Assembly (NCBI RefSeq): GCF_029763755.1
Contig: NZ_JARUVM010000024.1
Span: 1-55,090 of the forward strand
Length of the DNA: 55,090 nt
Direction of reading: 5' to 3'
Source of the DNA: Luteimonas sp. 8-5
Lineage (GTDB): Bacteria > Pseudomonadota > Gammaproteobacteria > Xanthomonadales > Xanthomonadaceae
The notes under the pieces were generated by a model, which searched no databases, had not been told where the DNA came from, and saw nothing but the letters and a program-made list of their open reading frames with translations. Below are positions 36,956 through 49,674 of the stretch, one piece after another. Made by a program: the position numbers and the translations under genes. How positions within the stretch are numbered: position 1 is the stretch's first letter; each line of letters opens with the position of its first letter.

Positions 36956-37855
36956 ATGGGCAGCGACATCCGACATCGATGGTTGCTGGCCTTGCTGACG
37001 ATCGCCCTGGCCGGCTGTGCCCGGGCAGAACCTGCCTGCGGCGCGGACGCGCGTGCCGGTGAAGGCAGTTTCGCCGCCGGCATCGCCGCGGCGGCCTGCG
37101 CCGAGAACGCACTCTGGTATTCCCCGTTCATCGATGCCGACGGCCGCCTGGCGAGCATGACGGTCTCCGAGGTCGAGACCGCAGCGCTGGCCGACGGCAG
37201 CACGCCCGCGTGGACGCGCGTCGCCGAGTACTGGCGCGGTTCTGGACTGATGCCGGAAATGGCCTCGTATCCAGGCGCCGGCGAATGCGCGCGGGCCACC
37301 CCGGAAGCCTATCCATCGCCATCGTGCCGCGCGTTTCTCGCCGACCGGCCGTGGTCCGCCGCGTTCGTGTCCTGGGTGATGGTGCGCGCGCGGCTGCCCG
37401 GTTTCCGCCCCTCGACCAGCCACCTCGATTTCGTCCGCAGCGCCTGGCGGGGTGGTGGCAACGCCTACGTGCTCGCCGATCCGGAGCGCCACGCGCCCGC
37501 AGCCGGCGACCTGCTGTGTTTCGTCCGCGGCAACGGAGCGCCACGCGGGCATGCGGGCCTCCTTGCGTTCCTGGAGGCCGGCAGCGGCGACGGCCTGCCG
37601 ATGCACTGCGACATCGTCGTGGGGCATGCGCGCGGCGGCCAGGACCTGTATCTCGTCGGTGGCAACGTGCTGCAGGGCGCGACGCTGCGCATCCTGCCGC
37701 TCAATCGCAAGGGCCTGCTGTGGTCGTTGCCGCGCGGCTCGACCGCGACCTGCAGCCCCGGCCAGCAGGAGACGTGCAGTTTCAACCGCCAGGACTGGGC
37801 GGCGCTGCTGAGGTTGCGGCCGCAGGCCGAGCTGGAAGCGCTAGCCGGAGGCTGA
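36956..37855 (+). CDS. DUF2272-family exported lipoprotein
   Basis: A 299-residue protein with a signal segment ending in the lipobox IALAGC (Cys near residue 22). The central region PWSAAFVSWVMVRARLPGF followed by APAAGDLLCFVRG and HCDIVVGH matches DUF2272, an NlpC/P60- or CHAP-like fold in which Cys/His residues could be catalytic (possible cell-wall hydrolase); this function is inferred. Several extra cysteines suggest disulfides. Its last 15 bp overlap the 3' end of the zinc-ribbon gene on the opposite strand. Confidence 0.82.
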   Translation: MGSDIRHRWLLALLTIALAGCARAEPACGADARAGEGSFAAGIAAAACAENALWYSPFIDADGRLASMTVSEVETAALADGSTPAWTRVAEYWRGSGLMPEMASYPGAGECARATPEAYPSPSCRAFLADRPWSAAFVSWVMVRARLPGFRPSTSHLDFVRSAWRGGGNAYVLADPERHAPAAGDLLCFVRGNGAPRGHAGLLAFLEAGSGDGLPMHCDIVVGHARGGQDLYLVGGNVLQGATLRILPLNRKGLLWSLPRGSTATCSPGQQETCSFNRQDWAALLRLRPQAELEALAGG

Positions 37856-38047
37856 TGCCTCGTGCTTGCCCTTGGGGCGCCGCTTGGTACGCGGATCCAG
37901 TTGCACGCCGAGCACGGCGTGGCAGTGGATGCAATTGAAGGTGAGGATGCGCGCCTTGCTGTCGCCATCCACGACGCCGACGATTTCCTCGACGTTGACG
38001 TGCAGCACGCGATGGCCGCACTTGCCGCATTGACCCTGGATCGCCAT
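37841..38047 (-). CDS. small zinc-ribbon protein
   Basis: A 68-residue protein beginning MAIQGQCGKCGHRVLHVNV with a second knuckle FNCIHCHAVLGV. The two CxxC motifs 31 residues apart can bind one zinc ion. The C-terminal tail is basic (TKRRPKGKHEA), consistent with nucleic-acid binding, but the role is unknown. It is divergent from folD and converges with the DUF2272 gene, overlapping it by 15 bp. The tight Cys pattern argues that it is a real gene. Confidence 0.75.
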   Translation of the reverse strand: MAIQGQCGKCGHRVLHVNVEEIVGVVDGDSKARILTFNCIHCHAVLGVQLDPRTKRRPKGKHEASASG

Positions 38048-38143
38048 GCCTGTTCCCCCTTGGCTGGAAGACCGTGTCCGGTCGCCCGGGGTTATCGGCG
38101 ATAATCCCGTATTCCGACTGTAACGCAGCGACCTGCCCACCGC

Positions 38144-39025
38144 ATGACCCAGCCCACCGCCAGCGCCAGGATCCTCGATGGCAAGCGCATCGCCGAGGAC
38201 CTGCTCGACGGGCTGGCGGCCCAGGTCCAGGCGCGGATCGCCGCCGGCAAGCCGCGCCCGGGGCTGGCCGTGGTGCTGGTGGGGCAGGATCCGGCGTCGG
38301 CGGTCTACGTGCGCAACAAGCGCCGGGCCGCAGCCAAGGTCGGCATCGAGGCGCACGACTTCGACCTGCCGGCCGGGACCAGCGAGGCCGAACTGCTGGC
38401 CTTGATCGACCGCCTCAACGCCGATCCGGCGATCCACGGCATCCTGGTGCAGCTGCCCCTGCCGGGCATCGACGACGCCAGCCGCCTGATCCATCGCATC
38501 GATCCGCGCAAGGACGTCGACGGCTTCCATCCGGAGAACGTCGGCCATCTGGCCCTGCGCCAGTTCGGCCTGCGCCCGTGCACGCCGCGCGGCATCACCA
38601 CGCTGCTGGCCTATACCGACCGCCCCGTGCGCGGGCAGAGCGCCACCATCGTCGGGGTCAGCAACCATGTCGGCCGGCCGATGGCGCTGGAGCTGCTGAT
38701 CGCCGGCTGCACCACCACCAGCTGCCACAAGTTCACCCCGCCGGCGGTGCTGGAGGCCGCGGTGCGCGGCGCCGACATCCTGGTGGTGGCCGCGGGCAAG
38801 CCCGGGCTGATCCCCGGGGAGTGGGTCAAGCCCGGCTCGGTGGTGATCGACGTGGGCATCAACCGCCTGGACGACGGCCGCCTGGTGGGCGACGTGGGCT
38901 TCGAGGCCGCGGCCCGGCGGGCCAGCTGGATCACCCCGGTGCCCGGCGGCGTGGGGCCGATGACCGTGGCCACCCTGATGCAGAACACGCTGGAAGCAGC
39001 CGAGGCCGCCGACGCGTTACAATGA
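38144..39025 (+). CDS. folD: methylenetetrahydrofolate dehydrogenase/cyclohydrolase
   Basis: A 293-residue bifunctional enzyme that interconverts 5,10-methylene- and 10-formyl-tetrahydrofolate with NADP+. The catalytic [13 protein letters not shown] lysine (about residue 60), the QLPLPG loop, [11 protein letters not shown], and the NADP-binding [13 protein letters not shown] and GGVGPMTV motifs are all present. It feeds one-carbon units to purine synthesis and precedes guaB by 27 bp. A GATAAT box at 38100-38105 is a possible -10. Confidence 0.96.
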   Translation: MTQPTASARILDGKRIAEDLLDGLAAQVQARIAAGKPRPGLAVVLVGQDPASAVYVRNKRRAAAKVGIEAHDFDLPAGTSEAELLALIDRLNADPAIHGILVQLPLPGIDDASRLIHRIDPRKDVDGFHPENVGHLALRQFGLRPCTPRGITTLLAYTDRPVRGQSATIVGVSNHVGRPMALELLIAGCTTTSCHKFTPPAVLEAAVRGADILVVAAGKPGLIPGEWVKPGSVVIDVGINRLDDGRLVGDVGFEAAARRASWITPVPGGVGPMTVATLMQNTLEAAEAADALQ

Positions 39026-40513
<1,488 letters not shown>

Positions 40514-42082
40514 ATGACCGACATCCATAGCGACAGGATCCTCGTCCTCGACTTCGGCGCGCAGTACACGCAGCTGATCGCGCGCCGGATCCGCGAACTG
40601 GGCGTGTACTGCGAAATCTGGGCCTGGGACCACGACCCGGCGGAAATCGCGGCCTTCGGCGCCAAGGGCATCATCCTGTCGGGCGGCCCGGAATCGACCA
40701 CGCTGCCGGGTGCGCCGAGTGCGCCGCAGCAGGTATTCGACTCGGGCCTGCCGTTGCTGGGCATCTGCTACGGCCTGCAGACCATGGCCGTGCAGCTCGG
40801 TGGTCGCACCGAGGCAGCCGACCAGCGCGAATTCGGGCACGCCACGGTCGAGCTGGTCGCGCCGGATTCGCTGTTCGAAGGGCTCAAGGACCATCCGGGC
40901 TCGCCGCCGAAGCTGGACGTGTGGATGAGCCACGGCGACCACGTCTCCGAGGCGCCGCCGGGCTTCACCGTCACCGCGCGCACCGACCGCATCCCCGTGG
41001 CCGCCATGGCCAACGAGGACAAGCGCTGGTACGGCGTGCAGTTCCATCCCGAGGTCACCCACACCCGTTCCGGCCAGGCGCTGTTGCGTCGTTTCGTGGT
41101 CGACATCTGCGGCTGCGACACGCTGTGGACGCCCGAGCACATCATCGAGGACCAGGTCGCGCGCGTGCGCGAGCAGGTCGGCAGCGACCAGGTCATCCTC
41201 GGCCTGTCCGGCGGCGTCGATTCCTCCGTGGTGGCGGCGCTGCTGCACAAGGCGATCGGCGACCAGCTCACCTGCGTGTTCGTCGACACCGGCCTGCTGC
41301 GCTGGCAGGAAGGCGACCAGGTGATGGCGATGTTCGCCGAGCATATGGGCGTCAAGGTCGTCCGCGTCGATGCCGCCGACCGCTACTTCAAGGCACTCGA
41401 AGGCGTCTCCGACCCCGAAGCCAAGCGCAAGATCATCGGCAACCTGTTCGTCGAGATCTTCGACGAGGAAGCCGGCAAGCTCGCCAACGCGAAGTGGCTG
41501 GCGCAGGGCACGATCTACCCGGACGTGATCGAGTCGGCCGGCAGCAAGACCGGCAAGGCCCACGTCATCAAGAGCCACCACAACGTCGGCGGGCTGCCGG
41601 AGCACATGAAGCTCGGCCTGGTCGAACCGCTGCGCGAGCTGTTCAAGGACGAGGTCCGACGCCTGGGCGTGGAGCTCGGCCTGCCGCACGCCATGGTCTA
41701 CCGGCATCCGTTCCCGGGTCCCGGCCTGGGCGTGCGCATCCTGGGCGAGGTGAAACGCGAATACGCCGAACTGCTGGCCCGCGCCGACCACATCTTCATC
41801 GAGGAGCTGCGTGCGGCCGACCTCTACGACAAGGTCAGCCAGGCGTTCGCGGTGTTCCTGCCGGCGAAGTCGGTCGGCGTGGTCGGCGACGCCCGCGCCT
41901 ACGAATGGGTCGTGGCGCTGCGCGCCGTCGAGACGATCGACTTCATGACCGCCCACTGGGCGCACCTGCCGTACGAATTCCTCGGTAAGGTATCAAACAG
42001 GATAATCAACGAGTTACGAGGCATTTCTCGCGTAGTCTATGACATAAGCGGCAAACCCCCCGCTACGATCGAGTGGGAGTAG
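40514..42082 (+). CDS. guaA: GMP synthase (glutamine-hydrolysing)
   Basis: A 522-residue enzyme converting XMP to GMP. The class I glutamine amidotransferase domain (1-200) has Cys in LLGICYGLQ and the His-Glu pair in [11 protein letters not shown]. The ATP-pyrophosphatase loop is [14 protein letters not shown] (about 232-245), and the C-terminal dimerisation domain ends in KPPATIEWE. Translation is probably coupled to guaB. The base composition of the last 120 bp is noticeably more AT-rich (for example TCAAACAGGATAATCAACGA) than the rest. Confidence 0.97.
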   Translation: MTDIHSDRILVLDFGAQYTQLIARRIRELGVYCEIWAWDHDPAEIAAFGAKGIILSGGPESTTLPGAPSAPQQVFDSGLPLLGICYGLQTMAVQLGGRTEAADQREFGHATVELVAPDSLFEGLKDHPGSPPKLDVWMSHGDHVSEAPPGFTVTARTDRIPVAAMANEDKRWYGVQFHPEVTHTRSGQALLRRFVVDICGCDTLWTPEHIIEDQVARVREQVGSDQVILGLSGGVDSSVVAALLHKAIGDQLTCVFVDTGLLRWQEGDQVMAMFAEHMGVKVVRVDAADRYFKALEGVSDPEAKRKIIGNLFVEIFDEEAGKLANAKWLAQGTIYPDVIESAGSKTGKAHVIKSHHNVGGLPEHMKLGLVEPLRELFKDEVRRLGVELGLPHAMVYRHPFPGPGLGVRILGEVKREYAELLARADHIFIEELRAADLYDKVSQAFAVFLPAKSVGVVGDARAYEWVVALRAVETIDFMTAHWAHLPYEFLGKVSNRIINELRGISRVVYDISGKPPATIEWE

Positions 42083-42091
42083 AGCCTTCTC

Positions 42092-42177
42092 GCCACGGAT
42101 GAACACGGATAGACACGGATAAGGCAGATGCAAAAACTCAAGGGTTTTATCCGTGTGCATCCGTGTTCATCCGTGGC
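42092..42177. repeat. inverted repeat, CACGGAT-unit relative (copy D)
   Basis: The 31-nt left arm (42092-42122) and right arm (42147-42177) are inverted complements with two mismatches; each is built of CACGGAT units spaced by GAA, AGA or similar. The loop is 24 nt. It lies between guaA and tadA on the same strand, 10 bp after the guaA stop and 15 bp before the tadA start. It is the same design as copies A-C with CGCGGAT replaced by CACGGAT. Confidence 0.9.
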
Positions 42178-42192
42178 AGAGATGCTTCCGCA

Positions 42193-42669
42193 ATGAACGT
42201 CGCAGACGAAGCGTGGATGCAGCGGGCGCTGGGGCTGGCGGAGCGGGCCGAGCGGGAGGACGACGAGATCCCGGTGGGTGCGGTTGTCGTCGACCCTGGT
42301 GGCGAGGTCCTCGGCGAGGGCTGGAACCGCAACATCACCGAGCACGATCCGACCGCGCATGCCGAGATCGTCGCCATGCGCCAGGCAGGCAGGGCGCTGG
42401 GCAACCACCGCCTGGTCGGCTGCACCCTCTTCGTGACCCTGGAACCCTGCGCCATGTGCGCCATGGCCATGGTCCATGCCCGCCTTGCAAGGGTGGTCTA
42501 CGCCGCCGCCGACCCCAAGACCGGGGCTGCGGGCAGCGTGTTCGACCTGCTGGGCGATCCGCGCCACAACCACCGCGTGGAGGTGGTCGGCGGGGTTATG
42601 GCGGCGGAGGCGGGGACGCGGCTGAGCAACTATTTCAGGCGCAAGCGGGGCAAGCCGCCGGTATCATGA
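42193..42669 (+). CDS. tadA: tRNA adenosine(34) deaminase
   Basis: A 158-residue zinc deaminase making inosine at the wobble position of tRNA-Arg(ACG). The zinc and proton-shuttle motifs are TAHAEIVAM and [13 protein letters not shown] place the start at ATG 42193; an in-frame ATG at 42163 lies inside the repeat arm and adds residues unlike the family. The stop is 4 bp from orn. Confidence 0.95.
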   Translation: MNVADEAWMQRALGLAERAEREDDEIPVGAVVVDPGGEVLGEGWNRNITEHDPTAHAEIVAMRQAGRALGNHRLVGCTLFVTLEPCAMCAMAMVHARLARVVYAAADPKTGAAGSVFDLLGDPRHNHRVEVVGGVMAAEAGTRLSNYFRRKRGKPPVS

Positions 42670-42673
42670 GGGC

Positions 42674-43228
42674 ATGAATGGAAGCGAAGGCCGCCTGATC
42701 TGGATCGACCTGGAAATGACCGGGCTCGACACCAACCGCGATTCGATCCTCGAGATCGCCACCATCGTCACCGACTCCCAGCTCAACGTGCTGGCCGAGG
42801 GACCGGAGCTGGCGATCGCGCATCCGCTGGCCACCCTCGAGGCCATGGACGACTGGAACCGCCGCCAGCACGGCAAATCCGGCCTGTGGCGCAGGGTGCT
42901 GGAAGAGGGCGTGGGCATGGCCGAGGCCGAGGCGCGCACGCTGGCCTTCGTGCAGAAGTGGGTGCCGGCGAACTGCTCGCCGATGTGCGGCAATTCGATC
43001 TGCCAGGACCGGCGTTTCCTGCACCGGCAGATGCCGGCGCTGGAGCGCCATTTCCACTACCGCAACCTGGACGTGAGCACGCTCAAGGAACTGGCCCGCC
43101 GCTGGGCCCCGCAGGTCCTGGCCGCCGTGCACAAGGAAGCCGCGCACACCGCCCTGAGCGACGTCCGCGACTCCATCGACGAACTCCGCCACTACCGCGC
43201 CCACATGGGCGAACTCGCGGGTCTCTGA
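42674..43228 (+). CDS. orn: oligoribonuclease
   Basis: A 184-residue DEDDh 3'-5' exonuclease that degrades 2-5 nt RNA and the linear dinucleotide pGpG left from c-di-GMP breakdown. [10 protein letters not shown] near the N-terminus supplies the first acidic pair, and [18 protein letters not shown] has the active His and last Asp. A TATCAT box six bases before its ATG suggests its own leaderless promoter inside the end of tadA. It ends at repeat copy C. Confidence 0.97.
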   Translation: MNGSEGRLIWIDLEMTGLDTNRDSILEIATIVTDSQLNVLAEGPELAIAHPLATLEAMDDWNRRQHGKSGLWRRVLEEGVGMAEAEARTLAFVQKWVPANCSPMCGNSICQDRRFLHRQMPALERHFHYRNLDVSTLKELARRWAPQVLAAVHKEAAHTALSDVRDSIDELRHYRAHMGELAGL

Positions 43229-43238
43229 AGGTTCTTTT

Positions 43239-43384
43239 TGACGCGGATCAACGCGGATCGGGAAAGCGATCAACGCGGATACAGCAGTAGTGGGTTCATG
43301 CGGAGCGCTGCATCCACGAGAAACCACTCCCGCTGTATCCGCGTAAATCCGCCTTTCAAATCCGCGTTGATCCGCGTCCTGCGT
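43239..43384. repeat. long inverted repeat element, CGCGGAT family, copy C
   Basis: The left arm GACGCGGATCAACGCGGAT starts at 43240, with GATCAACGCGGATACAGCAG (43268-43287) and TAGTGGGTT following. The right arm gives ACCACTCCCGCTGTATCCGCGT and then ATCCGCGTTGATCCGCGTC to 43378. It begins 10 bp after orn, is preceded by TTTTT, and ends next to the ppsA stop (43385). As with A and B it lies between convergent genes. Confidence 0.92.
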
Positions 43385-45790
<2,406 letters not shown>

Positions 45791-45851
45791 GGCGGGGAAC
45801 TCCGGGGGGTTTGGGCTATTTTAGCAACCCCGTCCCGTCTTCGGAGCCTGC
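45791..45851. promoter_or_regulatory. shared divergent promoter region of ppsA and ppsR
   Basis: In this 61-bp gap the AT-rich TATTTTAG (45817-45824) reads TATTTT toward ppsR and TAAAAT toward ppsA, so the two -10 boxes may overlap. A GGAG precedes each start. No separate regulator site is evident. Confidence 0.45.
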
Positions 45852-46673
45852 ATGCCCGACCTGCGCCCGGTCTTCTACGTATCCGACGGTACCGGCATCA
45901 CCGCCGAGACCATCGGCCACAGCCTGCTGACCCAGTTCGCGGACGTGCGTTTCGTCACCGACCGGATTCCCTTCGTCGATACCGCCGAAAAGGCCCGGGC
46001 GGCCGCGGACGAAATCCGCCAGGCCGGCATCGACCATGGTTTCCGCCCTGTGGTGGTCAATTCCTGCGTGGATCCGGCGCTCAACGCCATCCTGGCCGAG
46101 AGCGGGGCACTGATGCTCGACGTGTTCGCGCCCTTCATCGAACCGCTGGAGCGCGAGCTCAACATGCAGCGCCAGTCGCAGGTGGGCCGGGCCCACGGCA
46201 TGGTCGACTTCGACGCCTACCACCGCCGCATCAACGCCATGAACTACGCGCTGGCGCACGACGACGGGGTGAGCATGGACTACAGCGAGGCCGACCTGAT
46301 CCTGGTCGGCGTGTCGCGCGCGGGCAAGACGCCGACCTGCGTGTACCTGGCCCTGCACCACGGCGTGCGCGCGGCCAACTATCCGCTGACGGAGGACGAC
46401 CTGGACGGCGACCGCCTGCCGGCGAAGCTGCGCCCGCACCGGCACAAGCTGTTCGGGCTGACCATCGACCCGGTGCGGTTGCAGCAGATCCGCCAGGAGC
46501 GTCGTCCGAACTCGCGCTATGCCCAGCTCGACACGTGCAAGCGCGAAGTCGCCGCAGCCGAGGAAATGCTGCGCAACGAAGGCATCCAGATGCTGAGCAC
46601 GACCCACGCTTCGATCGAGGAGATCTCGAGCCGCGTGCTGGAAGTGCTGGGGCTCAACCGCGAGATGTTCTAG
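45852..46673 (+). CDS. ppsR: PEP synthase regulatory kinase/pyrophosphorylase
   Basis: A 273-residue DUF299 protein that inactivates PpsA by ADP-dependent phosphorylation of a threonine beside the active His and reactivates it by phosphorolysis. The start [26 protein letters not shown] and the P-loop [16 protein letters not shown] (about residues 152-167) are diagnostic. Placement divergent from ppsA supports PpsA rather than PPDK as target. Confidence 0.95.
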   Translation: MPDLRPVFYVSDGTGITAETIGHSLLTQFADVRFVTDRIPFVDTAEKARAAADEIRQAGIDHGFRPVVVNSCVDPALNAILAESGALMLDVFAPFIEPLERELNMQRQSQVGRAHGMVDFDAYHRRINAMNYALAHDDGVSMDYSEADLILVGVSRAGKTPTCVYLALHHGVRAANYPLTEDDLDGDRLPAKLRPHRHKLFGLTIDPVRLQQIRQERRPNSRYAQLDTCKREVAAAEEMLRNEGIQMLSTTHASIEEISSRVLEVLGLNREMF

Positions 46674-46754
46674 CGGCCGGAATCCCAAACGTAGGCCGGT
46701 TGCCCGGTTTCGTCAATGCTGCCCGGATCGGGTTGCGTTGTGTAGCATCGGGCC

Positions 46755-47246
46755 ATGTCGCAGGTACTTTCCCAGGCTGCACGGATTCCGCGGATCGGCC
46801 GTTTCGGCTGGCTGATGGGACTGTATGCGGAGAACCACGCGCTGCTGGTGCGCCTGTTCGAGCCGGGCGACCTGCCGGTGGGCCGTTACCGCTCCAGTAT
46901 CGGCGACGGCCTGGACCTGCGCCTGGACGTGATCGAGCAGCACGCCTACACCACGGAACTGCGCCTGACCTACGCGTTGCGCGATCCGGTCACCGGCGAA
47001 CCCGATCCTTCGGCCTGGCTGCGTGTCTACCACGATGCGCGCCAGGTCGAGGCCACGCACTGCTACGTCGGCAGGCGCTGGCAGGACGTGCTGGGCATGT
47101 ACCCGCCGGCCGCGCGCGTGGTCGACCACCGCCTGCGCATGAACACCTTCCTGGGCAAGTGGCTGCACTACCTGGCCGAGGGCGGTCATGGCGTGGCGAC
47201 CCTGCAAAAGACAACGGGCCCGACCTTGGTCGAGCCCGCTGCCTGA
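46755..47246 (+). CDS. DUF1249 family protein
   Basis: A 163-residue cytoplasmic protein resembling E. coli YqiB (DUF1249). Recognisable features are LMGLYAENHALLVRLF near the N-terminus, LRVYHDARQVEATH in the middle and the tail LNxFLGKWLHYL. The function of the family is unknown. TAGCAT lies six bases before the ATG (leaderless start predicted). The 3' end of this gene overlaps the stem-loop that terminates the opposite-strand tRNA operon. Confidence 0.85.
   Translation: MSQVLSQAARIPRIGRFGWLMGLYAENHALLVRLFEPGDLPVGRYRSSIGDGLDLRLDVIEQHAYTTELRLTYALRDPVTGEPDPSAWLRVYHDARQVEATHCYVGRRWQDVLGMYPPAARVVDHRLRMNTFLGKWLHYLAEGGHGVATLQKTTGPTLVEPAA
47215..47238 (-). terminator. terminator of the tRNA-Ala/tRNA-Glu operon
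   Basis: CGGGC-C-CGACC (47215-47225), loop TT and GGTCG-A-GCCCG (47228-47238) form an 11-bp stem with one mismatch. On the minus strand it is followed by TTGTTGTCTTTTGC. It lies 49 bp past tRNA-Glu and inside the coding end of the DUF1249 gene. Confidence 0.7.
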
Positions 47247-47287
47247 TCACGTTGCATGCCTGAACTGCGTGTTGCAGTGACGCGAAT

Positions 47288-47363
47288 TGGCGTCCCCACG
47301 GGGATTCGAACCCCGGTGTCCACCGTGAAAGGGTGGTGTCCTAGGCCTCTAGACGATGGGGAC
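47288..47363 (-). tRNA. tRNA-Glu (TTC)
   Basis: Read on the minus strand the gene begins GTCCCCATCGTCTAGAGGCC, has the anticodon loop CTTTCAC (anticodon TTC), the T-loop GGTTCGAATCC and a perfect 7-bp acceptor stem (GTCCCCA/TGGGGAC). Discriminator G and CCA are encoded (plus-strand 47288-47291). Second gene of a two-tRNA operon. Confidence 0.97.
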
Positions 47364-47401
47364 GAGAAACCTCTTTCCGTACTGTATTCCGGTGAAGGAA
47401 T

Positions 47402-47477
47402 TGGTGGAGCCAGGCGGGATCGAACCGCCGACCTCCTGCATGCCATGCAGGCGCTCTCCCAGCTGAGCTATGGCCCC
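47402..47477 (-). tRNA. tRNA-Ala (GGC)
   Basis: On the minus strand it begins GGGGCCATAGCTCAGCTGGG; the anticodon arm is CCTGC-ATGGCAT-GCAGG, giving anticodon GGC. The acceptor stem GGGGCCA/TGGCTCC has one G-U pair, and A plus CCA are encoded. It lies 38 bp upstream of tRNA-Glu in the same transcript. Confidence 0.97.
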
Positions 47478-47496
47478 ACGCGCCGGAAAGCGGGCA

Positions 47497-47525
47497 AGTT
47501 TAGCGGTGCCTTTGCGGCAGTGCAA
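47497..47525 (-). promoter_or_regulatory. sigma-70 promoter of the tRNA operon
   Basis: On the minus strand TTGCAC (plus-strand 47520-47525), a 17-bp spacer and TAAACT (47497-47502) form a near-consensus promoter, followed by a GC-rich discriminator typical of stringently controlled stable RNA genes. Transcription would begin near 47490, about 13 nt before tRNA-Ala. Confidence 0.8.
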
Positions 47526-47582
47526 GAGGACCGACGCGCCACCTGCACGCAGCGCATCCCCGGGCAGGGTTAAGCTGCAGAC

Positions 47583-49235
47583 ATGAGCGAAACCCAGGGA
47601 GCGTTCGCGCCGTTCCGGCACCGCATTTTCCGCTCGGTGTGGATCGCCACCCTGGCTTCGAGCTTCGGCGGGATGATCCAGGGCGTCGCCGCCGCCTGGC
47701 TGATGGTGGCGCTGGCCGCCTCGGCGCAGATGGTGACGCTGGTGCAGGCATCCATCGCGCTGCCGATCGTGATCCTGTCGCTGGTGGCCGGCGCCCTGGC
47801 CGACGCGTTCGACCGGCGCCTGCTGATGCTCGCCGCGCAGGTGCTCATGCTGGTGGTGTCCACGGTGCTGGCGGTGTTCGCCTGGCTCGACCTGGTCACG
47901 CCCTGGCTTTTGCTTCTGTTCACTTTTCTCATCGGCTGCGGCGCGGCCATCAACGCGCCGGCCTGGCAGGCGTCGGTGGGGGCCATGGTCCCACGCCGCG
48001 ACGTGCCTTCGGCCGTGGCCATGAACTCCATGGGGTTCAACCTGGCGCGCAGCCTCGGCCCGGCCATCGGCGGCGTGATCGTCGCGGTGGCCAGCGCCGC
48101 GACCGCGTTCGCGATCAACGCCATCAGCTACATCGGCCTGGTCGTGGTGCTGGCGCGGTGGCGGCCGGAACCGGAACCGCGGCTGTTGCCGCGCGAACCG
48201 CTGGGGCGCGCGATCGCCGGCGGCGTCCGCTATGTGTGGATGAGCCCGAACATCAGCTACACGCTGGTGCGCGGCTTCGTCACCGGCGCCGGGGCGAGCG
48301 CGGTTTCCGCATTGATGCCGCTGATCGCGCGCGACAACATCGGTGGCGGGCCGGCGGTCTACGGCCTGTTGCTCGGCGCGTTCGGCGTCGGTGCGGTCGG
48401 CGGCGCGTTCTGGTCGCACCGGCTGCGCATCGCCTTCAACAACGAGTTCATCGTCCGTTGCGCGCTGCTCGGTTCGGCGCTGGGCATTGCCGTCACCGCG
48501 TTCAGCACCTGGATGGCGCTGACCATGCTCGCGATGGTGCTGTGCGGCGCGGGCTGGGTGCTGGTGGTGTCCATCCTCAACGCCACCGTGCAGATGTCGG
48601 CGCCGCGTTGGGTGGTGGCACGCGCGTTGTCGCTGTACCAGATGGCGACCTTCGCCGGCATGGCCGGCGGCGCCTGGTTGTGGGGCTACGTTACCGAGGG
48701 CAGCACCCTGGCCGCGGCGTTGCTGGCCGCCGCGGCGGTGCAGGTGGGTTGCGCCGTGCTCGGCCGCTGGTTCCCGCTGCCCGAGACCGAGGAAATGGAC
48801 CTCGACCTGGCCGAGTTCCGCGAGCCCGACCTGGCGGTGCCGGTCACCGGGCGGACCGGGCCGGTGATCGTGTCGATCGAATACAGGATCGCCGAGGTCG
48901 ACGCGGCGGCGTTCCTCTCGGCCATGACCGACCGGCGCCGGGTGCGGCGCCGCAACGGCGCGCGTGGCTGGTCGCTGATGCGCGACCTGGGCGACCCCGA
49001 GCTCTGGGTCGAGCGCTACCGCAACCCGACCTGGACCGAATACCTGCGCCACAACCAGCGTTTCACCCGCGATGACGCCGCCATCGGCCAGCGTATCCGC
49101 GCGCTGCACCAGGGCCCGGAGGGGCCGCGGGTGCGGCGGCTGATCGAACGCCAGCCCGGCTTCGCGCCGCATGCGGCCGCGCCGGATTCGGGGGAATGGG
49201 TGGCGCCGGTGATCGATCAGTCGCGGCTGTCCTGA
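47583..49235 (+). CDS. MFS transporter (EntS-like, MFS_3 family)
   Basis: A 550-residue exporter. Residues 15-400 hold about 11-12 membrane helices with the MFS loop signature GALADAFDRRLL between helices 2 and 3. The C-terminal roughly 130 residues are soluble, with VIVSIEYRIAEVDAAAFL and RDLGDPELWVERYRNPTW, the extra domain typical of the MFS_3 (transmembrane secretion effector) family that includes the enterobactin exporter EntS. No siderophore genes are near, so the substrate is unknown. TAAGCT lies six bases before the ATG. Confidence 0.9.
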   Translation: MSETQGAFAPFRHRIFRSVWIATLASSFGGMIQGVAAAWLMVALAASAQMVTLVQASIALPIVILSLVAGALADAFDRRLLMLAAQVLMLVVSTVLAVFAWLDLVTPWLLLLFTFLIGCGAAINAPAWQASVGAMVPRRDVPSAVAMNSMGFNLARSLGPAIGGVIVAVASAATAFAINAISYIGLVVVLARWRPEPEPRLLPREPLGRAIAGGVRYVWMSPNISYTLVRGFVTGAGASAVSALMPLIARDNIGGGPAVYGLLLGAFGVGAVGGAFWSHRLRIAFNNEFIVRCALLGSALGIAVTAFSTWMALTMLAMVLCGAGWVLVVSILNATVQMSAPRWVVARALSLYQMATFAGMAGGAWLWGYVTEGSTLAAALLAAAAVQVGCAVLGRWFPLPETEEMDLDLAEFREPDLAVPVTGRTGPVIVSIEYRIAEVDAAAFLSAMTDRRRVRRRNGARGWSLMRDLGDPELWVERYRNPTWTEYLRHNQRFTRDDAAIGQRIRALHQGPEGPRVRRLIERQPGFAPHAAAPDSGEWVAPVIDQSRLS

Positions 49236-49252
49236 CTGGCGGACGTTTGGGG

Positions 49253-49258
49253 TAAAGT
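49253..49258 (+). promoter_or_regulatory. predicted -10 box of the cop operon (leaderless start)
   Basis: TAAAGT sits six bases before the copL ATG, so the transcript would begin at the start codon. No convincing -35 or copper-regulator box is evident in the 29-bp gap after the MFS gene, though control elements could extend into that gene. Confidence 0.45.
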
Positions 49259-49264
49259 GCCGCC

Positions 49265-49648
49265 ATGTACCAGCGCGACCTGGTGTTCCGCCTGTTGCTG
49301 GCCGTGGCGATCGTCCTGAACGGGATGGGCGCCGCGGTCGCGGGCGCATCGCACGATCACGCACCGCCATGCCATGGCGACCATGCCATGACGGAGCAGG
49401 CCATGGCGGAGCAGGCCATGGCGGAGCACGTCATGGACGACATGCCGCAACCGGACCATCGTCAGCCCCCGGCGCAGGATTGCTGCGAAGCAGGGCAGTG
49501 CGCTTGTGCATGCATGCAGCCGGTCCAGGCGCCGCCTCCGGCCGGGATCGCCGCCTCCGCGCCCCCAGGGGTGCCGGTTGCCAGCCCGCCTGCGTCGGGC
49601 CGCTGCGGTCCGGCCCTTCCGCATCCCATCCGACCTCCCATCGGCTAA
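49265..49648 (+). CDS. copL: CopL-family metal-binding regulatory protein
   Basis: A 127-residue exported protein with a signal peptide (about residues 1-28, cleavage near VAGA-SH). The mature part is rich in potential copper ligands: SHDHAPPCHGDHAM, a repetitive Met/His stretch (residues 40-60, including AEQAMAEQAMAEHVM), and QDCCEAGQCACACM. In Xanthomonas copL lies directly upstream of copAB and is needed for copper-inducible expression. The Pro/Ala-rich C-terminus is low complexity. It is first in the cluster, 107 bp before copA. Confidence 0.85.
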   Translation: MYQRDLVFRLLLAVAIVLNGMGAAVAGASHDHAPPCHGDHAMTEQAMAEQAMAEHVMDDMPQPDHRQPPAQDCCEAGQCACACMQPVQAPPPAGIAASAPPGVPVASPPASGRCGPALPHPIRPPIG

Positions 49649-49656
49649 GCGGTCCT

Positions 49657-49674
49657 TCGGCGCATGGGCGCCGA
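49657..49674 (+). promoter_or_regulatory. hairpin in the copL-copA intercistronic region
   Basis: TCGGCGC (49657-49663) and GCGCCGA (49668-49674) form a perfect 7-bp stem with loop ATGG, starting 9 bp after the copL stop. The rest of the 107-bp gap is also self-complementary and GC-rich. This fits a structured leader that could couple copL translation to copA expression. Confidence 0.45.

Noticed and set aside
47349-49370. A 673-codon minus-strand frame over the MFS gene that also runs through tRNA-Ala
   Set aside because: Includes tRNA sequence and mirrors the MFS gene; not credible as coding.
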